Positions 25,956 to 34,229 of a stretch of DNA of 64,000 nt are shown piece after piece; within the stretch, counting starts at the first letter, position 1; each line of letters begins with the position of its first letter. The notes below the pieces were generated by a model. The model saw nothing but the letters and a program-made list of their open reading frames with translations, was not told the origin of the DNA and searched no databases. The DNA lies in the NCBI GenBank assembly GCA_900549475.1, contig UROF01000005.1, forward strand, positions 46,838 to 110,837. Reading direction: 5' to 3'. This stretch comes from an uncultured Eubacteriales bacterium. GTDB lineage: Bacteria > Bacillota > Clostridia > Oscillospirales > Oscillospiraceae. The translations under genes were made by a program, and so were the position numbers.

Positions 25956-27416
25956 TCAGGTTCTCTCCTTTTGTTGAAGCGCATGGATATAGTCGGCCAC
26001 CACTTCGCGCTCATCCAGATGGCGCTTCTCATGGCCGATGATCTGATAGGTCTCGTGGCCCTTTCCTGCCAGGATGATCACATCCCCGCTCCGGGCATGA
26101 TCCATGGCATAATGGATGGCCTCCACCCGGTTGGGCACTACAGCATATGGCGTATTGGTGTCTGCCATTCCTGTCAATATCTCCTCAATGATGGCCTCCG
26201 GGTCCTCTGTTCTGGGATTGTCGGAGGTCACAATGACGAAATCCGCCAGCTTTGCCGCAATACGGCCCATCTTCGGGCGCTTGGTCCGATCCCGGTCACC
26301 GCCGCAGCCAAACAGCGCCACTACTCTGCCCTTGGCAAAGCCCCGGGCGGAGGTGAGCACGTTTTCCAGCGCATCAGGGGTATGAGCATAGTCGATCAGC
26401 ATGGTGTAGTCGCCGGGCGTGGGCACCACCTCCACACGGCCCTTTACATGGGCGCTGTGGAGCAGGATATGGGCACTGTCCCCCAAGGACACCCCCAGAG
26501 CCTGAGCCGCAGCCAGAACGCCAAGGGTATTGTACACCATAAATCCACCGGGGATGCCCACATGGACGGGAACGGTCTCCTCCGCTGTCACCGCATCGAA
26601 GCTGACGCCCTCCGCATCCAGCTGGATATTCCGGGCCGCCAGATCCGCCTCATGTTCTCCGATGGACACACGGCGGCAGGTGGCTCCGTCCATCAGGCGC
26701 TGGGCCCAGGGGTCATCCCTGTTGTACACGCCCACATCACAGCGGGTAAAGAGCATCGCCTTGGCATCGCAGTAGTTTTCCATGGTCTTGTGGAAATCCA
26801 GATGGTCCTGGGTAAGATTGGTGAAGATCCCCACAGCAAAGTGGATCCCCTCCACCCGCTTGAGGTACAGGGCATGGGAGGATACCTCCATCACCACGTG
26901 GGTGCAGCCCCCATCCGCCATACGGCGGAGCAGGCCCTGGAGCTCAAAGGACTCCGGAGTGGTACGCTCTGTCGGCAGCACCTCGCTGCCGATCATATTC
27001 TGGTTGGTCCCGATCAGGCCCACCTTGGCCCCCGCCGCCTGCTCCAGAATATCTTTCAAAAGGTAGGTGGTCGTCGTTTTCCCGTTGGTACCGGTGACGC
27101 CGATCATTTTCATAGAAGCTGCCGGATCACCATACCAGTTCTGCCCCACCTGGGCCAGAGCCAGCCGGCTGTCCTCCACCAGCACATAGGGGCCCTCCCT
27201 CTGGGGCTTTTCCTGGCAGAGGACACATACCGCGCCCTTCTCCCGGGCCATGGGAATAAATTTGTGGCCATCCGTCTCGTAGCCGGCCATGGCCACGAAC
27301 AGATCCCCCGGGGCTGTTTTCCGGGAATCGTAGCTGACGCCGGAGATCTCCATCTCCATATCGGCGCTGCTCTCCCGTACCTGGATTCCCCGCAGCAGCT
27401 GTGATAGCTTCATCAT
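25956..27416 (-). CDS. murE: UDP-MurNAc-tripeptide synthetase MurE (meso-DAP type)
   Basis: The length is 486 aa from ATG 27414-27416, six bases after AGTAGG; the adjacent ATG at 27411-27413 is also possible. It adds the third residue of the stem peptide in the cytoplasm. The ATP loop GTNGKTTT is near 109-116. The DNPRTEDP motif near 400 is the meso-diaminopimelate signature, so the cell wall is predicted to be DAP-type rather than lysine-type. Of the Mur ligases only murE is in this cluster; murC, murD and murF are not in the window. Confidence 0.95.
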   Translation of the reverse strand: MMKLSQLLRGIQVRESSADMEMEISGVSYDSRKTAPGDLFVAMAGYETDGHKFIPMAREKGAVCVLCQEKPQREGPYVLVEDSRLALAQVGQNWYGDPAASMKMIGVTGTNGKTTTTYLLKDILEQAAGAKVGLIGTNQNMIGSEVLPTERTTPESFELQGLLRRMADGGCTHVVMEVSSHALYLKRVEGIHFAVGIFTNLTQDHLDFHKTMENYCDAKAMLFTRCDVGVYNRDDPWAQRLMDGATCRRVSIGEHEADLAARNIQLDAEGVSFDAVTAEETVPVHVGIPGGFMVYNTLGVLAAAQALGVSLGDSAHILLHSAHVKGRVEVVPTPGDYTMLIDYAHTPDALENVLTSARGFAKGRVVALFGCGGDRDRTKRPKMGRIAAKLADFVIVTSDNPRTEDPEAIIEEILTGMADTNTPYAVVPNRVEAIHYAMDHARSGDVIILAGKGHETYQIIGHEKRHLDEREVVADYIHALQQKERT

Positions 27417-27544
27417 ATGCAACCTACTCTTTCGTCATTCTCCTGCGGCATATTTCCGGCAGGGCAACAGGTCAAGTATAGTCGGTCCCATACCATTGTA
27501 AACCCCATCCAGTGTCGGAAAACCTTGCAAATCCTGCTGTCGGA

Positions 27545-29995
27545 TCAATCCGCTGTATTTCCTGTCTGGCCCATTTGTACCGTAACGACCGTTCCGGCCG
27601 CCACCTGGGCACCTTCCTCTACAGACTGACTGATGACCCGGGCGCCGCTTCCGCTGGCGCCGGTGGTCTTGATGATCAATCCCGCATTGGTCAGGGCCTT
27701 ATTGGCGTTGGACGCAGACATTCCCACCACATTGGGCACAGTACAGAGATCTGTGGATTTCTTTGCCCCCATATAGAGGATGATCTCCGCGTCAGCAGGC
27801 ACGATAGCACCGCCCAAAGGCGTCTGGTCCGTCACGGTATCACCATCGCCCACCGTACGATAATTGGAAAAACCATAGGACGAGAGCTTGGCAGCAGCCT
27901 CCTCCTCGGTCATCCCCACCACATAAGGCACAGTAGCGTCGGCAGAACCGATCTCATCCTCTGTATACTGGGGAGCAATTCCCAGGTGGGGCAGGATATT
28001 GGACATGATGGAGGACGCCGTGGGCGCCACCATGTTGCCGCCGGACACATAGGTCCCGGTGGTACGGGAAGGCGTATCCATAGTCAGCAGCATAATGACC
28101 TGGGGATCGTCCGCCGGGGCAAAGCACAGGAAGGACACTACGACGTCGCCGGTCTGGCCTTTATCAGCGGTACCGGTCTTACCGCCAATGCGGTAGCCCG
28201 CCACCTGGCCGTTCTTTCCGGTACCTTCAGCCACCACGTACTCCAGGATCTCCCGGACCGTGGAGGAGGTCTCCTCGCTGATGACCTGACGGACCGGGGT
28301 AGCGTCATGCTGGGAGACTACGTTGCCGTCGCTGTCCAGCTCCTTCTCCACCAGGTAGGGTGTATACAGATAGCCGCCGTTGATGCAGGCCGCCTGGGCG
28401 GTGATCATCTGGAGCGGCGTGACGGTAAAGTTCTGGCCAAAGGAATAGGTAGCCAGGTCCAGCTGAGAAAATGCATCGGGATCTGCGTGAACACCGACGG
28501 CATCACCCTGGAGATCCACTCCGGTCTTGTCAAACAGTCCGAAGGCTTCCATATACTCATAATACTTTTCTGTTCCCACGGAAAAGCCGATATTGATGAA
28601 GGCAGGGTTGCAGGAGTTTCCCACGGCCTCTGTCAGCGTCTGTGTACCATGGCCCGATTTTCTGGAACAGCCGATGGACCAGCCGTCCACCTTGAGGGAA
28701 CCGGTACAGTTGAACGTACTGTTAAGGTTGACAGTCCCCTCCTCCAGCGCCATGGACAGCGTCAGGATCTTATAAGTAGAACCCGGCTCATAGGTATCAT
28801 TGACCGCTTTGTTACGCCACTGCAGAAGCTGATACTCTCCCAGCAGTTTGTTATAGGCCTCGTTGGACGCCTCCGTAAGCGGCTGCTCCTCTTCCTGTTC
28901 TGATTCTTCTTCCGCAGTCTCATCTGCTGTCCCGGCAGTTTCCTCCGCAGCCTCCTCGGATTCCTCGTCGTCATCTCCGCCGTTGAGTTCTTCCTCCATC
29001 TGGGCCTGGAGCCGGGAACTATAGATCGTCCAAGGGTCATTGGCATCGTAGTTGGGTGTAGATGCCATAGCCAGAATGGCACCGGAATTGGGGTCCATCA
29101 CGATGCCGGTAGCGCCGTTGGCAGCGTCAAAACGGGCCACCATATCCTCCAGGCCGCTCTCCAGATAAGACTGAATGGTACTGTCAATGGTCAGCTGAAG
29201 GCTATTGCCATCTTTGGCGTCGTAGTACTGCTCATATTGGAACATGATCTCCTGGTTGTTGCCGTCCTTGGCTGTGACCACCAGGCCGGTAGTTCCCTCC
29301 AATTCCTCCTCATAAACCGCTTCCAGGCCATAAATCCCTACATTATCCGCGTTGAGGAATCCCAGGACATGGGACGCCAGGGAACCGTGAGGATAGTAGC
29401 GCTTGGCATCGCTGAGCAGGTGGATGCCCTGAATGTTCTTCCCGGTAACATTATCGGTAATAAAAGACCGGACCTGATCTCCGACCTCTTTATCCACACG
29501 TTTTTTCAGGATCTCATACTGGGACCAGGTCTTTTCCATTTTATCCCGAATATCCTGCTCCTCTATCTCCAGGATTCGGGACAGCTCGGTGGCAATAAGG
29601 TCCTTATACTCCTCTCCGGTGATGGGAAGGCTTTCTCCGTCCTCCACACCTTCCGCCAGGGCCTTTGCCCGCTCCTCATCCAGCTCATCGGCCCGCTCCT
29701 GGATCATCTTGGGGTCCAGGAAAATCGTGTCTGCTGTTGCGGAAATAGCCAGCGTCTCCCCATTGCGGTCATAGATCGTCCCCCGGGAGGCAGAAATGGT
29801 AGTACTCTGCGTCTGCTGGCTGGAAGCGCGGGACTGCATCTCCTCGTGGCGATTGATGGTCAGATCATACGCCTTGGCAAACAGAGCCAAAAAGGAGCAT
29901 ACGCCGAAAACCATCAGCAGATACAGCGTTCTGCGCTGGATGGTAAGCTTGGCGCGGCGGGCAGCGTCCGGTTGTCTCTTGGGTTGTTTTGCCAT
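27545..29995 (-). CDS. spoVD: Class B penicillin-binding protein with PASTA domains (SpoVD/FtsI type)
   Basis: The protein has 816 aa from ATG 29993-29995 behind GGAGG. A basic cytosolic tail and one membrane helix are followed by the PBP dimerisation domain (SRGTIYDRNG) and a transpeptidase domain with STYK (Ser 406 as nucleophile), SCN (about 459) and KTGT (about 602). Two C-terminal PASTA domains follow (VPYVVGMTEEEA and VPNVVGMSASNA). It crosslinks peptidoglycan outside the membrane, with FtsW. Position after ftsL suggests the division PBP, while the PASTA pair is shared with SpoVD; either role is possible. A run of about 45 mostly acidic residues interrupts the domain just before the active-site serine. 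Confidence 0.9.
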   Translation of the reverse strand: MAKQPKRQPDAARRAKLTIQRRTLYLLMVFGVCSFLALFAKAYDLTINRHEEMQSRASSQQTQSTTISASRGTIYDRNGETLAISATADTIFLDPKMIQERADELDEERAKALAEGVEDGESLPITGEEYKDLIATELSRILEIEEQDIRDKMEKTWSQYEILKKRVDKEVGDQVRSFITDNVTGKNIQGIHLLSDAKRYYPHGSLASHVLGFLNADNVGIYGLEAVYEEELEGTTGLVVTAKDGNNQEIMFQYEQYYDAKDGNSLQLTIDSTIQSYLESGLEDMVARFDAANGATGIVMDPNSGAILAMASTPNYDANDPWTIYSSRLQAQMEEELNGGDDDEESEEAAEETAGTADETAEEESEQEEEQPLTEASNEAYNKLLGEYQLLQWRNKAVNDTYEPGSTYKILTLSMALEEGTVNLNSTFNCTGSLKVDGWSIGCSRKSGHGTQTLTEAVGNSCNPAFINIGFSVGTEKYYEYMEAFGLFDKTGVDLQGDAVGVHADPDAFSQLDLATYSFGQNFTVTPLQMITAQAACINGGYLYTPYLVEKELDSDGNVVSQHDATPVRQVISEETSSTVREILEYVVAEGTGKNGQVAGYRIGGKTGTADKGQTGDVVVSFLCFAPADDPQVIMLLTMDTPSRTTGTYVSGGNMVAPTASSIMSNILPHLGIAPQYTEDEIGSADATVPYVVGMTEEEAAAKLSSYGFSNYRTVGDGDTVTDQTPLGGAIVPADAEIILYMGAKKSTDLCTVPNVVGMSASNANKALTNAGLIIKTTGASGSGARVISQSVEEGAQVAAGTVVTVQMGQTGNTAD

Positions 29996-30070
29996 AAGTG
30001 CCTCCTTATCTGTATGCCTTGGTCTTTGCCTTGCGCTCCATCTCATCAGGATATCCCTAATGAGCAAGCA

Positions 30071-30099
30071 GGGAGTAAGAGGGCCTCCCTCTTACTCCC
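30071..30099 (-). other. Strong hairpin between ftsL and spoVD
   Basis: A perfect 13-bp stem GGGAGTAAGAGGG / CCCTCTTACTCCC has a 3-base loop and no U-run. It lies about 75 bases upstream of the spoVD start inside the operon. It may affect RNA processing or partial termination. Confidence 0.6.
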
Positions 30100-30216
30100 C
30101 GGTCTATCAATAGTCCCTGCTTCTTTCAGCAGTATGGTTCAGTGTTTTGCCGCTGCTCCGGGGTCCCGGCGGACACGTCCGGGGCGGTTTTTTCACCACT
30201 GAATGTATATCGCCTG

Positions 30217-30807
30217 TCAGCTGAAATATTCCACCGCTGCGTAAATGTTTCGTCCGATGGCCGCAAAAAACCGGCTGAGCACGCTGGTTTCCTGGTTTCC
30301 ATAGGATACTACCTGATCCTCGCCCGGCAGATCGATATAGTAGATCTGGCTGTCATCGGGCTGGCTCATACCAGCAGCCTGGGCCGCTTCTTTCACCGTA
30401 GTCAGATCAAAAGCCTGCTCATAGCGGGTAAGAAGGGATACCTGCTCCACTTCCAGCTTGCTGATCTGATCCTTCATATCCACAATATTACTGGAGATAG
30501 CATTGATGCGGATATAGCAGAGCAGCAGCGCCAGCGTCATCACCGCTACAGCGGAAAACCCTATCACCGCCATGGGAGATACCTTCTGGGCAGGACGGAC
30601 TGCGGCTTTCGCCTTGGCCCGCTGACGGGCCAGGACATCCGACCGGCTCTCCTTATGGCGGATATAGTATTCATCGGGTGCCAGCTGTCCGCTGTGCTCC
30701 AGCTTCCGTTCCAGTTCGTAACTGCTGAGCTCACGGGCCAGATTGCCGTTGATAGCACCAGGGGTGTTATAATATTTTCGCCTTACTTTCCTCACGCTGG
30801 CAGCCAT
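30217..30807 (-). CDS. ftsL: FtsL-like septum formation protein
   Basis: The protein has 196 aa from ATG 30805-30807 behind GGAGG. A long basic cytoplasmic region (1-77) is followed by one membrane helix (about 78-99), an extracytoplasmic coiled coil (about 103-135, ending SLLTRYEQAF) and a tail of about 60 residues. FtsL proteins are poorly conserved, so the call rests on the topology and on the position between rsmH and the class B PBP gene. It should form the FtsQ-FtsL(-FtsB) scaffold that activates FtsW and its PBP. The long N-terminus is more than usual for FtsL. Confidence 0.8.
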   Translation of the reverse strand: MAASVRKVRRKYYNTPGAINGNLARELSSYELERKLEHSGQLAPDEYYIRHKESRSDVLARQRAKAKAAVRPAQKVSPMAVIGFSAVAVMTLALLLCYIRINAISSNIVDMKDQISKLEVEQVSLLTRYEQAFDLTTVKEAAQAAGMSQPDDSQIYYIDLPGEDQVVSYGNQETSVLSRFFAAIGRNIYAAVEYFS

Positions 30808-30884
30808 GACAACTTTTCCTCCTTCCCCGCAGGTCTCCCTCCTGCGAGCTTATCCCTCTCCAATGGTCGATGCTTTTTGTGGCT

Positions 30885-31829
30885 TTAATAATTCGTGCGC
30901 TCTGCCACACGGAGCTTTGCACTGCGGGCTCTGGGATTCTCTTCCAGCTCCTCAGCGCCGGAAACAATCGGTTTTCGGGTGATGAGCTCCATTTTGGGTT
31001 TCCTGCCGCATACACATACCGGAAACTCCGGCGGACAGATACAGCCGGTGGCCAGTTCCCGCATGGTCTGCTTGACGATGCGGTCCTCCAGGCTGTGGAA
31101 GGTGATCACCGCCAAACGTCCGCCGGGCTTGAGCCCTTCCGCCGCAGAGCGAAGCATGGGAGGCAATGCCTCCAATTCTCCGTTGACGGCAATACGGATC
31201 GCCTGAAAGCTCCGCTTGGCGGGATGCTGTTTTTCCCGCAGTGCGGAGGCCGGCATGGCAGAACGGATGATCTCTACCAGCTCCCCTGTGGTCTCAATGG
31301 GCCGCTCTTCCCGTTTCCGGACGATGGCCCGGGCGATCTGAGGCGCATAGCGCTCCTCGCCGTATTCATACAAGATCCGCCGCAGCTCATCACCGCTCCA
31401 GGTATTTACCACCTGCCGGGCGTCCAGCGCAGCGGAAGTATCCATCCGCATGTCCAAAGGTGCGTCATGCATATAGCTGAAGCCCCGCTGGGCCTCGTCC
31501 AACTGAGGCGATGACACACCCAGATCAAAGAGCATCCCGTCCACCTTATCCACATGGAGGGAGGACAAGATCTCTCCTAAATCACTGAAATTGCCGTGGA
31601 CCAGCGTCACACGGTCACCAAACTCCGCCAGCCGCTCCCGGGCCGCCTCAATGGCGGTCATATCCCGGTCAATACCGATGAGCCGTCCGCCTTTCAGGCG
31701 GCGGAGGATCTCCAGGGAGTGACCTGCCCGGCCCAGAGTGCCGTCCAGGTACACACCTTCCGGTTTGATATCCAGCGCTGTGAGGCACTCCTCCAGCAGC
31801 ACCGGCTTATGTCCATAGTCTTTTTCCAT
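30885..31829 (-). CDS. rsmH: 16S rRNA (cytosine-1402-N4)-methyltransferase RsmH (MraW)
   Basis: The protein has 314 aa. I choose ATG 31827-31829 (MEKDYGHKPVLLEECL, the standard RsmH opening), although the ribosome site is weak; it starts one base after the mraZ stop, so translation is probably coupled. The SAM-binding motif LDGTLGRAGHS, DLGVSSPQLD, FHSLEDRIVK and the Cys-rich CICPPEFPVCVCG near the C-terminus are all present. It methylates C1402 in the ribosomal P-site region. It is the second gene of the dcw operon. Confidence 0.96.
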   Translation of the reverse strand: MEKDYGHKPVLLEECLTALDIKPEGVYLDGTLGRAGHSLEILRRLKGGRLIGIDRDMTAIEAARERLAEFGDRVTLVHGNFSDLGEILSSLHVDKVDGMLFDLGVSSPQLDEAQRGFSYMHDAPLDMRMDTSAALDARQVVNTWSGDELRRILYEYGEERYAPQIARAIVRKREERPIETTGELVEIIRSAMPASALREKQHPAKRSFQAIRIAVNGELEALPPMLRSAAEGLKPGGRLAVITFHSLEDRIVKQTMRELATGCICPPEFPVCVCGRKPKMELITRKPIVSGAEELEENPRARSAKLRVAERTNY

Positions 31830-31830
31830 A

Positions 31831-32247
31831 TCAGAAACCCAGTTCCTCCATGGCGGCAGCCAGCTGGTTGGGATCAAGCCCCGCCTCCTCAATCGGCGCC
31901 CAGCGCTCCGGATTCCACAGCTCCAGACACTTGGAGGCTCCGTTGATAATGACCTCCTTGTCCAGCGCCGCATATTCCCGCAGCTTGGCGGGGATCAGGA
32001 TGCGTCCCTGGGCATCCGGCTCACACTTGGCAGCATTGGCGAAGAGCACCCGCATGCTCCGCGCCTTGGAGATGGGCAGGGCATCAAACTTTTCTGTCAG
32101 ATCTGCCCACTTGGCGTCAGAGTACACCGACAGGCAGCCATCCAGGCCGATGGTGACATAAAAAGCGTCTCCCAGTTCTTCCCGGTATTTGGCAGGAATA
32201 AAGAGGCGGCCCTTGGCGTCGATATTGTGCTGATACTGTCCGATCAC
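31831..32247 (-). CDS. mraZ: Transcriptional regulator MraZ
   Basis: The protein has 138 aa from GTG 32245-32247 with AGGTG eight bases upstream. Two AbrB-like DNA-binding halves are visible, each with the family motif (DAKGRLFIPAKYRE and DAQGRILIPAKLRE). MraZ forms a ring that binds repeated boxes ahead of its own operon and represses it. Three such 10-bp boxes are found upstream at 32364-32393, so autoregulation of this cluster is likely. Confidence 0.96.
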   Translation of the reverse strand: MIGQYQHNIDAKGRLFIPAKYREELGDAFYVTIGLDGCLSVYSDAKWADLTEKFDALPISKARSMRVLFANAAKCEPDAQGRILIPAKLREYAALDKEVIINGASKCLELWNPERWAPIEEAGLDPNQLAAAMEELGF

Positions 32248-32363
32248 CGGGCTTCACCTGCCTTTTTTACCGTCCAGGAGACGAAAATCAGGCGGATATG
32301 TCCTTTGGCCCCTTCCGGCCGCATCAGGCCTCCAGAGCCGCAGGTACGGGAGTTTTATGGGAT

Positions 32364-32393
32364 TATCCCCTACTATCCCCCACTTTCCACCAC
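32364..32393 (-). promoter_or_regulatory. MraZ operator: three 10-bp direct repeats
   Basis: On the minus strand three consecutive decamers read GTGGTGGAAA, GTGGGGGATA and GTAGGGGATA. The GTGG cores recur every 10 bases, as in known MraZ binding regions. They begin a few bases after the predicted transcription start. Confidence 0.8.
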
Positions 32394-32403
32394 TACAAAA
32401 ACA

Positions 32404-32432
32404 AGTATACGGCATGCCGGTCTGAATTGCAA
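32404..32432 (-). promoter_or_regulatory. Promoter of the dcw operon (Pmra)
   Basis: On the minus strand TTGCAA (32427-32432), a 17-base spacer and TATACT (32404-32409), directly followed by the MraZ boxes. The rest of the 407-base gap to the next gene holds only the terminator at 32530-32569. Confidence 0.8.
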
Positions 32433-32529
32433 GGACAAATTTTCAATCTTTGTACTGGCAAATACAGGGTTTTTCCAGGAAAAGTCAACGTTTTTCGAAT
32501 TTAAAACACATGTTCTATTTCAACAAAAG

Positions 32530-32569
32530 CAAAGCAAAAGGGGTTGGCACAACATCTTGTGCCAACCCC
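32530..32569 (-). terminator. Intrinsic terminator of the rarD-rsmD-coaD operon
   Basis: A 13-bp stem GGGGTTGGCACAA / complement (32540-32569) has a 4-base loop. On the minus strand it is followed by a T-rich tract (TTTTGCTTTGCTTTTG). Confidence 0.85.
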
Positions 32570-32654
32570 TCATATCATCAACTATATGTAGTTTTTACTC
32601 GAAAGTTGTAAAATATTTGCAATTAATTTTCGTTTAATGTTACGAAATTTACTG

Positions 32655-33173
32655 TTAATTTTTGTCGCTTTCGCTGTTCTGGGCCTCCAGCTTGGCTCTC
32701 TGGGCCTGGAGCTGTTCATTGGATACCGCACGGAACCGGGCCCTGGATTCCCGAATCTCATCCAAAGCCATCTGAATCGCATCCTCGGTGCGGCGCAAAG
32801 CGTCCTCGGTATACTCATTGGTCACATTGACCATATTCTTGGAGCGCTCCTCCGCCCGGCGCAGGATCTCATGGGCCTTCTCCCGGGCAGCCCGGGTGAT
32901 CTCACTCTCTCCCACAATGGTCTTGGCATCCAGATCTGCCTGACGGCGGACCTTTTCCGCCTCTTTCTTGGCGCTCTCCACAAATTCATCCCGGGCACGG
33001 ATCAGGTCCTGGGCCTTCTTCAATTCCAGCGGAAGCTGGCCCTTGAGCTCGTCCAGCAGATCCAGCGCATCCTCGCGGACGATGATGCACTTGTCCGGGG
33101 ACATCAGAACTCCCTTGGCCCCGTCGATCATCTCATAGAGCATATCAATCAAATATTGAACATCGTTCGCCAT
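32655..33173 (-). CDS. Coiled-coil protein, ATP-synthase subunit B/H-like, downstream of coaD
   Basis: The protein has 172 aa from ATG 33171-33173 behind GGAAGG, two bases after coaD ends. It is almost wholly charged and helical, with long heptad-like stretches (KKEAEKVRRQADLDAKTIVGESE, split by Ala/Arg-rich turns), similar to V-type ATPase subunit H or F0 subunit B stalks. No membrane segment is present. Small coiled-coil genes of this kind recur next to coaD in Clostridia and are often labelled ATPase by weak similarity. I do not assign a function; a cytoskeletal or DivIVA-like role is only a guess. Confidence 0.7.
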   Translation of the reverse strand: MANDVQYLIDMLYEMIDGAKGVLMSPDKCIIVREDALDLLDELKGQLPLELKKAQDLIRARDEFVESAKKEAEKVRRQADLDAKTIVGESEITRAAREKAHEILRRAEERSKNMVNVTNEYTEDALRRTEDAIQMALDEIRESRARFRAVSNEQLQAQRAKLEAQNSESDKN

Positions 33174-33175
33174 CT

Positions 33176-33664
33176 TTATTGTACCTTCCCTTCCCTGATC
33201 CTTTGGAGAACGGCCGCCGCCGCGGCCGGCATACACTGATCTAATTTCTGGTGGTAACGGATCATATCCCGCACCATAGTAGAACTGATATGAAGGTGCT
33301 CCGCCCGGGCGGGCAGAAGCAGCGTATCCAACTGGGGCAGGAGTCCACGATTGATCTGCGCCATCTGATACTCCCACTCAAAATCAATGCCGTTGCGCAC
33401 GCCCTTGATCAGGGCACAGGCCCCCCGCTCCCGGACAAAATCCGCCAGGAGGCCGTCCCATGTCTCCGCCGTGGCGTTGGGGATGTGGGCCAGGGCAGCC
33501 TGCGCCATCTCCAATCGCTCCTCCGCCGTGAACATGGGGTGTTTTTCCCCATTGACCATCACGCACAAAATCACCTGGTCAAACAGAGCGGCTCCCCGCT
33601 CCACCAGGTCCAGATGCCCTACCGTAATAGGGTCAAAGCTGCCCGGACATACCGCGATCTTCAT
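33176..33664 (-). CDS. coaD: Phosphopantetheine adenylyltransferase CoaD
   Basis: The protein has 162 aa, the usual length, from ATG 33662-33664. It makes dephospho-CoA from 4'-phosphopantetheine and ATP. The nucleotidyltransferase signature PGSFDPITVGHLDLVERG is at 8-25, followed by KGVRNGIDFEWEYQMA and the second nucleotide-binding motif HISSTMVRD. The start overlaps the end of rsmD by four bases (ATGA), a common rsmD-coaD arrangement. Confidence 0.97.
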   Translation of the reverse strand: MKIAVCPGSFDPITVGHLDLVERGAALFDQVILCVMVNGEKHPMFTAEERLEMAQAALAHIPNATAETWDGLLADFVRERGACALIKGVRNGIDFEWEYQMAQINRGLLPQLDTLLLPARAEHLHISSTMVRDMIRYHQKLDQCMPAAAAAVLQRIREGKVQ

Positions 33665-34218
33665 TCCGAAAGCTCCTCCTCCCGATGATAGGTGGTGAGC
33701 TTGATCCGTCCATAGCGGTAAGCCCTGTGGAGCCGGCAGGCCCCAACAGCATCCGGCAGTTCCTCATCCTGAGGAGATTCGCAGATCATTATACCATGAT
33801 CCGACAAAATGTCAAACCGTGAAACGGCTTCCAGGACCGGTTTCCAGAGTTTGGCGGCATAGGGAGGATCCAGGAAAATCAGGTCGAATTTTTCTCCGGC
33901 AGAGGCCAGATAGGCCAGCGCCTCCCCATTGACTACCCGGGCCCGCTCGGAAAGCCCCGTCAGCTTCAGGTTCTCCCGGATCAGCGCCACAGCGTCCCGG
34001 CGCTGCTCCACGAACACCGCCGACGCCGCTCCGCGGCTGAGCGCCTCGATCCCCAGCTGGCCGGTACCTGCAAACAGGTCCAGCACCCGGCTGTCCTCCA
34101 CATCAAACTGCAAAATATTGAACATGCTCTCTTTTACCCGGTCCGTGGTGGGGCGGGTCTCCTGCCCCTCCAGCTCTCTGAGCCGACGGCCCCGGGCGGA
34201 GCCTGTGATCACACGCAT
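33661..34218 (-). CDS. rsmD: 16S rRNA (guanine-966-N2)-methyltransferase RsmD
   Basis: The protein has 185 aa from ATG 34216-34218 behind AAGGAG; the longer frame overlaps rarD. It has the RsmD opening MRVITGSARGRRL, RPTTDRVKESMFNIL, the SAM loop DLFAGTGQLGIEALSRGA and the N-methylase catalytic motif FLDPPY. It modifies G966 of 16S rRNA during 30S assembly. It is coupled to coaD by a 4-base overlap and follows rarD by 11 bases. Confidence 0.95.
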   Translation of the reverse strand: MRVITGSARGRRLRELEGQETRPTTDRVKESMFNILQFDVEDSRVLDLFAGTGQLGIEALSRGAASAVFVEQRRDAVALIRENLKLTGLSERARVVNGEALAYLASAGEKFDLIFLDPPYAAKLWKPVLEAVSRFDILSDHGIMICESPQDEELPDAVGACRLHRAYRYGRIKLTTYHREEELSE

Positions 34219-34229
34219 ATGGCATCTCC

